Assembly (NCBI GenBank): GCA_963565915.1
Contig: OY751493.1
Location: 3,224,001-3,288,000, forward strand
Source of the DNA: Entoloma clypeatum
Lineage: Eukaryota; Basidiomycota; Agaricomycetes; Agaricales; Entolomataceae
Direction: 5' to 3'
Length of the DNA stretch: 64,000 bases
The stretch's first letter is position 1; every line of letters begins with the position of its first letter. The notes beneath the pieces were generated by a model that had not been told where the DNA came from, searched no databases, and worked only from the letters and a program-made list of their open reading frames with translations. Shown here in pieces: positions 58,610 through 64,000 of the stretch. Both the position numbers and the translations under genes were made by a program.

Positions 58610-60462
58610 TTATGCTTCAGCGCCAAGGCTGTAAATAACTGGTTGCAAGAATTCCCGGGAGCTGAACAGCGCTAGCTGGTCCTGATGCAGGTGAGTCCAA
58701 CAGTCAGCGACCTGTGAATTGGCGTCTGTCGGATTTCCAAAAAGGTCGTCAACATCAAAGACAGCTATCGACTTAGAGGGAGGGTGCACATCCTCTGGCA
58801 AAGCCGAAGGCGCGACCTCAGGGGTCGTGAGAGCACTTGATGACGATGACGGCGATGAGTTCGACCAACGTCGATCAGACCCGTATGACAATGTCCGAGA
58901 ACTCGAGGAGCGGGAGGGCGAAGATGAAACATCCGAAGTTGCGGGACTGGTACTGCGGTGTGAAAGGCTCGCATGCTTGGGAGTACGCCTGGGAAAGGGG
59001 GCAACTTTCCTGCGTGGCAGACTTGTCTGGTAGAGTGCCCGGGCAGCGGATGCCAGGGTGACGGGCTCGTTGGACGACCCGGGGAAAAGAAAATCACGTG
59101 GTGAACGCGAAGGGCGAACAACAACCCGAGGACGAGCTTTAATGCTCAACGGTACTTCCACATGAGTGGCGGAGCGGACGAGGGCAGGGTGGGGCGCACA
59201 CGGTAGAGTGGTGTGTGTTGATGCGAACCAAGATGGTGAATTTCTACTCCGCCGTTGTTTTTTGGAAGACAGCTCTCTGATCACAAGTTTCGAGGTGAAG
59301 TCCTGGATGAATGTTTCGAGATCAACGGGTGGGTATTTCAGAGGAGCAGTCGCAGGCTTTCGGAACCAAACCGGCGCAGGGAATGGAGCAGTACCAGTCT
59401 TGACTGGAAATGGGTCGTAATTGCACGAGGGTGGAAATATGGCTGGGAATGCATGGGGTGGGGCGTTGAGTCCGAACGGCGGAGGAACGCTGCTCGGGGT
59501 GGGGCTCGATCTCCTGGACAACTAAGAAGACTCTTTTTAAGGGGTAAACAACGATATGGGTAAGAGGAACGAACCTCTCCTTCATCATCTGACTCGAGAT
59601 CGAATTCTTGCTTTGCAACCGCGCGGGGAGCATCGACGCGTTCGAGCTCGGGAATGACGAAGAAGGGCATCTGCTTTTCGAGGGATTCGAGAGAAAAATC
59701 GTGAGGAACACGACCTGGATCCAGCTTTCGCAAGACCTTCCCTTCCTTCTTGGCGCGGTTGCGATGGTTTTGGAACTGCAAGAGACAGTTTAAGAGCCTG
59801 GGTCACATTTCGTGAAATTGTGGACTGACCCAGACTTCGATTTGCCTTGGAGTCATCATCGATTTTCTTGCAAGTGTCGCCCTATCGACGGCCGAAGGAT
59901 AAGCATTGTATTCAAAATATTTCTCAAGCAGGGGAACGAAATGCTGTGGAACTCTCAATATGGAGAGAAGCAAGAAAGGCGAATGACAAACCTGATTGAA
60001 AGTGGTTTTTGGTGGTTGAGCTTTGGTTAAAAAAGATTCGACGCGGTCAATGGCAACTTGTTCGGCTGCACGTAATCGTTCGCAATATTGAGTTTCTAGC
60101 AGTAGAGCTAGCTTCTTTGCCCGTGCAATGTGGTGTGGGGAATGAGGAGACGCTGTGTGGACGACTTGTTTGCAAGCCTGACTGTAGGTAGTTTGGTATG
60201 CGTCGCGGATCTGATGTGCCGATTGGGAATAGGTATCTGAGAGAGATTTAGCGGCTTCAGGTGAACATCCCCTTTCAATCAGCGATGCAGAGATATCTCG
60301 GGGTGTTGGTAGAACGAGCGGGGGCGCGGGGTTGGTGGAACTGATGTAGCGAGGGAATGAAACAGGCTCACAGCCAGCTTTGAGGAGGGCGGATTGGGCA
60401 GAGGCTCTGAATCTGTGGGTCGCAGAGGCGATCTGATCGAGTTTTTGCTTGAGGGTGTTCAT
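58610..60462 (-). CDS. HD2: third HD2 homeodomain mating-type protein, unpaired
   Basis: A diverged HD2 of 565 residues in four exons: 60462-59992, 59943-59830, 59775-59575 and 59521-58610. The homeodomain (about 158-208) is HFVPLLEKYFEYNAYPSAVD, RATLARKSMMTPRQIEVW, FQNHRNRAKKEGKVLRK, with the same Trp|Phe intron as the other two and a full recognition helix. EKQMPFFVIPELER and PPHAFPAIFPPSCNYDPFPV align with the other HD2s, but most of the tail does not. It has an extra intron after DDEGE. The N-terminal 157 residues are unique. No HD1 gene faces it: only 119 bases separate its start from the 3' end of MIP. The frame and splice sites are intact, so it may still act with HD1 proteins of the other haplotype. 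Confidence 0.9.
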
Positions 60463-60581
60463 CGCTCGTTGTTTGACTGAACTTGGTTGGGGCTACTCCT
60501 CATAACCTTTCGCTGACATAAGCATAATGCCTTCATTGTCCTCCCAAAGTGGATGCCTTCTATACAGGCGATATTAATCTA

Positions 60582-63020
60582 TCAGTGCCTTCCAGCCAAC
60601 CCAACCTCATCCTCAATCTTCCATCGCCCAACCTCCCGCATTGCTCCTGCATCTCCATCTTCCAGTTCGGGAGCAGCAAGCAGGGTGCTGACCATTTTCC
60701 AAGGATCCTTGCCACCACCATACTGCAATACTTCCCGTTTGTACCTCTCCCCCGTCTCCCTGTTTAGTGGATCCTTGCAAAAGACATTCTGCCACACTCT
60801 CGATGCGATAGCCCGATCGAACAGGTACGAATAGTATGTGGCCCCATAACCAAAGAGGTGCCCAAACTGTGTCTGGAAGGACGTTCCGGGAACATAGGGA
60901 ATCAGACCACGCGTGTTGTGAAGATTGCCAAGCTCTGCCGTAGAATTGAAGGTGCTGTCATAAACAGCAGGAGAGTGGTAGACCTGGTCCAAGGCCGCGA
61001 GAAGTATCTGGGTGTATGTATCGATCGAATGACAGGGATCTGTGTGGTGGCTTGATATTTGGCGGGTAGTAGATGATCCGTCCTTGTCGAATAAAGAAAG
61101 GACTGTCGGTGAGCTGAGGAAGTGTTCCATTAATATTGACGGGAGCTCTACAAAATCCGTGGGACATCGAGTGCCCGAAACGTTTTGGTATTCGGTTCGA
61201 CCGATCATAGCTAGGGCGTTCAGACAATGGGTTCATGATATATGACAAACGCTTACAGTGCATGGCATGACCCATTTCATGGAAGAGAGTCTCAACCTGA
61301 TGCCATTCCAGCATGGTAGGACCACGTGTGACAGATGGTCGTGCAAATTCGCAGAGCAAAACGACCAATGGAAGTTGATAGATACCATCTTGCCCAGGAA
61401 GCCGATATCGCTTCACAGCCTCGAAGTCTTGCGATTCTTTTATTTGGAGTTCCGTGCCTTCAGAAATACCATCCATGACCTCGTCATCATCGTCCGTTCT
61501 TCTTGAACAGCGAACTGTATAATGCGCAGCGCCGCTTGCCTTTCCCCTCCGCGCAAAGAGGTCGGCATATATCCAACCTATCACACCCTTCTCTTCATCG
61601 ACAACTTCTAATTTGTGGACATCCGAATGCCAGACTTCACCAGAAGTGGCTGTTCCAGGCCGGAGTGAAATGCCATACAAATGTCGGAACAGTCTTGATA
61701 GAGCCATGAACGCCGTGCCAAGTGTTAGCGGTGGAAGTGGTATAGGTGGCGCAGGAGGCTCCGGCGGGCAGTAGAAATCGCGATCCCAAGCTTGGATTAT
61801 AGGCCGTGAGGGTGTGCCGTGATGCAGCTGTTTTCGAGTGCTCAATGCATGCAGTGCATCCCGGGCAAAAGGTCGCGTATGGTCCAGTAATGCGTCGAGG
61901 AAATGCCGTACGTTTTCTGTGTCACACTGTCAGGCCAAAGAGACAAGTATCAGCAAACCAATCTAACCTGGTGATTTCGCCATTTTATCGTCAAGTGTCA
62001 TCGCCGCAAAACTTTCCCGCCCTACCAACTTTGCCAATTCGCCCCTTTTCTTGAGCAACGTTTCAAGAACGTGTATTTGCTTGGGAGTGCTGGAATTGGC
62101 TGCGATATAGACTCGGCGACGAGGTTCTTCATTCGGTGCGGAACGCATGATCATTTGGGCTTGCATTGAACCTGGATAAACAAGGAGATCACGCTGAGTG
62201 AAGTGAGCTTGAAGCTGCAATCTGACCCCCATTCCCTTATCCTTCAGACCGGCAAGCTCTGAGGGTTTGATGGTGGCGGGAGGGCGAGCAGCATCAACCT
62301 CACTCAAGAACTCTCGACCGAGAACGAGGATATCTGAAGATAATGAGACGAACTTGTTGCGCTGTTCTGCAGGAAGGTCGATAGCTGACTTTTCGAAATC
62401 GAGCCAGAATATTAGAGCAGTCTTGTACGCTTCTGGGCTGAGAGTTTTGAGGATCGAAGGATCTGTCATGACGGTTTTGAGCACCTGAAAACGTGAATTT
62501 GAGTGACGGATAGCGGCATATGCACTGCCTTGCATACTTCATAGAGGCCAACATGTGTGTTCAATACATTCATGTATTCACAGAGCATCTCATAAGCGTG
62601 GTTGGCAGCATCTGCCCACATACGATCGGGATGAGCGTTCCGTACGAGCTCTGCAAGGTCTATGACGCCACATAGCATATCACTGAGTCTATCCAAGTTC
62701 TTCACCACTCTGAATAGTTCCGATCTGGACTCCCGGGCCCGTAAAATCCGATCCGTCAGCATCTGAGCGCGAACGAGGGTGGCATCGGCGAGTGAAACGA
62801 GGGCGCGCGGGTGAGTGAGCGAAGGGTGTCCAAAGAGTCCGGTAGGTGAAAGACTTGTTCTGAGACCATGTATAGTGTTGTCGAATAAAGATACAAGACC
62901 AATGTCGTCTATTGAGGTCGGAAAGGCTTGGGTCTGTAAAGCTCGGCATGGTGATAGTCGTCGACAACGACGGAAGTGAAGTAGTTGCCTCGCCGGATTT
63001 GATAACCTCCTGGGAAGCAT
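60582..63020 (-). CDS. OCT1: mitochondrial intermediate peptidase (MIP/OCT1)
   Basis: MIP is an M3-family metallopeptidase that removes an octapeptide from imported mitochondrial proteins. It is the classic gene linked to the HD locus in Agaricomycetes. [20 protein letters not shown] is a targeting peptide (start 63020). Blocks in order: [91 protein letters not shown] and the zinc site [12 protein letters not shown]. Then come [39 protein letters not shown] and the C-terminal [20 protein letters not shown]. Four or five exons. The HExxH motif and the downstream Glu ([10 protein letters not shown]) are present, so it should be active. Confidence 0.95.
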
Positions 63021-63177
63021 GTAGCTGAAGGAGGAATGGAGAACACGTCCACGTGATCTGTTTATTATAACAAAGAATGTATCGTAATTGGTGGACTAGC
63101 TAGATATGATGCTGTACGATGTAGAGACGATATGTGTACGTATAATAAAGATCCGACCATGATGCGACGACAATATA

Positions 63178-64000
63178 TTAGGGTTCCAAAGGAGAGAGAC
63201 TGCCTTCCAGACTTCTATCGCATCCCACACTGTTAGGTGACTGTAAGGCGTGATCGCTATCATGGTCTCCGTGTCCATGTATTCCAGCGGGCAAATCCCC
63301 TTGCATAGCGTTGGGCTCTACAGAATTCGATCGAGGCTGGGTTATAGGTTCGACGGCATACACCCAGAACTTCGATCGTTTCTTCCCTGCTATTTCCTCA
63401 AGAGCGATTTCCGTCGGCTTCAGTGCAGCGGCACCGGAAATTTTGATTTTCATGCCATTGGTTGTCCCATTGCTGGCAGTGGCCGGAGGAACTTCCGCTG
63501 AATTAGTGCTCATCGTACTGTCCTCAGTTCGCGCACGTTTCGGAGGCGGGTCCAAGTCGAATTGCGCGTCGAGTCCTCCCAATCGCGTCGATCGTCTTTC
63601 TCCACGCCAGTTACTCCATGAATCAGAGGATGACTCCCGTTTACCGTTGGCATTGATTTTGGTAGCAGTACGAGATGAACGCCGGCGGTCACCGCCAGGA
63701 GCCGCAAGTCGGCGGCGTTTGGACTCTCTTGGTATGTCTCGAAAATTGAGAAAATCGTCCTCATCAAACTCCTCGTCTTGCACTTCATCTTCCTGATATT
63801 GATATACGTCAACGTCCTCCTGATATTTCAAAAAATCAGGGTCAGCTGAATGGATCGAGGATAAAGACATTTGCGAGCTTGCCTCGCTATCATACTGATC
63901 GACGTATACGTAATCGGGTTTCCGTGCTTGGCGTCGAGTCCGCGTCTCACGAATTTCAGTTTGAGCCATCAAGCTTTTGCGTTGCTCGATCCTCTTTCTC
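63178..64000 (-). CDS. C-terminal part of a charged nuclear-looking protein (5' partial)
   Basis: The frame is open from the right edge to a stop at 63178-63180. At the edge it reads KRIEQRKSLMAQTEIRETRT with no stop, so the ATG at ~63969 is probably internal and the protein starts outside the window. It continues RRQARKPDYVYVDQYDSEAS, an acidic run (EDEVQDEEFDEDDFLNF), basic clusters (ESKRRRLAAP, PPKRARTED), a short ordered block (KIKISGAAALKPTEIALEEI, AGKKRSKFWVYAVEP) and a His/Asp-rich end. Composition and the RTRRQARKPDY block suggest a chromatin-associated protein. No family can be fixed from this part. Confidence 0.6.
   Translation of the reverse strand, partial: RKRIEQRKSLMAQTEIRETRTRRQARKPDYVYVDQYDSEASSQMSLSSIHSADPDFLKYQEDVDVYQYQEDEVQDEEFDEDDFLNFRDIPRESKRRRLAAPGGDRRRSSRTATKINANGKRESSSDSWSNWRGERRSTRLGGLDAQFDLDPPPKRARTEDSTMSTNSAEVPPATASNGTTNGMKIKISGAAALKPTEIALEEIAGKKRSKFWVYAVEPITQPRSNSVEPNAMQGDLPAGIHGHGDHDSDHALQSPNSVGCDRSLEGSLSPLEP

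Noticed and set aside
58610..60462. Lone HD2 as a pseudogene
   Set aside because: All four exons join in frame (1,698 bases in total) with normal splice sites and a full recognition helix.
60552..60566. GATG-N8-ACA upstream of the lone HD2, near the reported GATG-N9-ACA HD-dimer site
   Set aside because: Spacing is one base short and such a loose pattern is common by chance.
1..64000. Transposons, CRISPR arrays, rRNA genes or long repeats
   Set aside because: None was seen by eye: no transposase, reverse transcriptase or integrase motifs, and no regularly spaced repeats. The only sizeable repeated DNA is the HD pair duplication.

Overview
This window is a gene-dense piece of a basidiomycete mushroom genome, almost certainly an Agaricomycete. 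The evidence is multi-exon genes with introns of about 45-70 bases on both strands, very short intergenic gaps, no visible transposons, and at 48-63 kb the classic layout of the homeodomain mating-type locus (matA, or HD locus): the beta-flanking gene (beta-fg), a cluster of HD1 and HD2 homeodomain genes, then the mitochondrial intermediate peptidase gene (MIP).

Layout. 0-13.5 kb: the 3' end of an RNA-binding-like gene, a multi-RRM RNA-binding protein, RPB6, an HST3/4-type sirtuin, the meiotic recombinase DMC1, splicing factor CWC25 and a small voltage-sensor-like membrane protein. 13.5-29.5 kb: a disordered Ser/Pro-rich protein, endocytic SLA2 sharing an 86-base divergent promoter with SURF1/SHY1, a large unrecognised protein with C-terminal membrane segments, an unrecognised protein with a CxxC...CxxC motif, TFIIIB subunit BDP1 and an NDUFA9/COQ11-like reductase. 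29.5-46.6 kb: a possible small gene, a fructosamine-3-kinase relative, RPB2, a PTM1-like seven-TM protein, sorting nexin SNX4, HORMA protein REV7, the UbiB-type kinase-like CQD1 (yeast YPL109C) and glycogenin. 46.9-63.0 kb: a LEA-like helical protein, beta-fg, the mating-type cluster and MIP. The far end holds the C-terminal part of an acidic/basic nuclear-looking protein that runs off the window.

The mating-type cluster has five homeodomain genes. Two are divergent HD2/HD1 pairs (49.4-53.5 kb and 54.0-58.0 kb), related by tandem duplication. A third, more diverged HD2 lies alone (58.6-60.5 kb) between pair 2 and MIP with no HD1 partner. All five reading frames look intact once spliced. Both pairs share an identical 20-base element in the roughly 100-base HD2-HD1 promoter, which the lone HD2 lacks. 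In such fungi the HD1 and HD2 proteins of different haplotypes dimerise after mating, and the heterodimer switches on dikaryon development. The diverged N-termini and conserved homeodomains and C-termini seen here fit that mode of action.

Exon boundaries were worked out by eye from splice consensus and reading-frame continuity. Gene spans run from start codon to stop codon and include introns.
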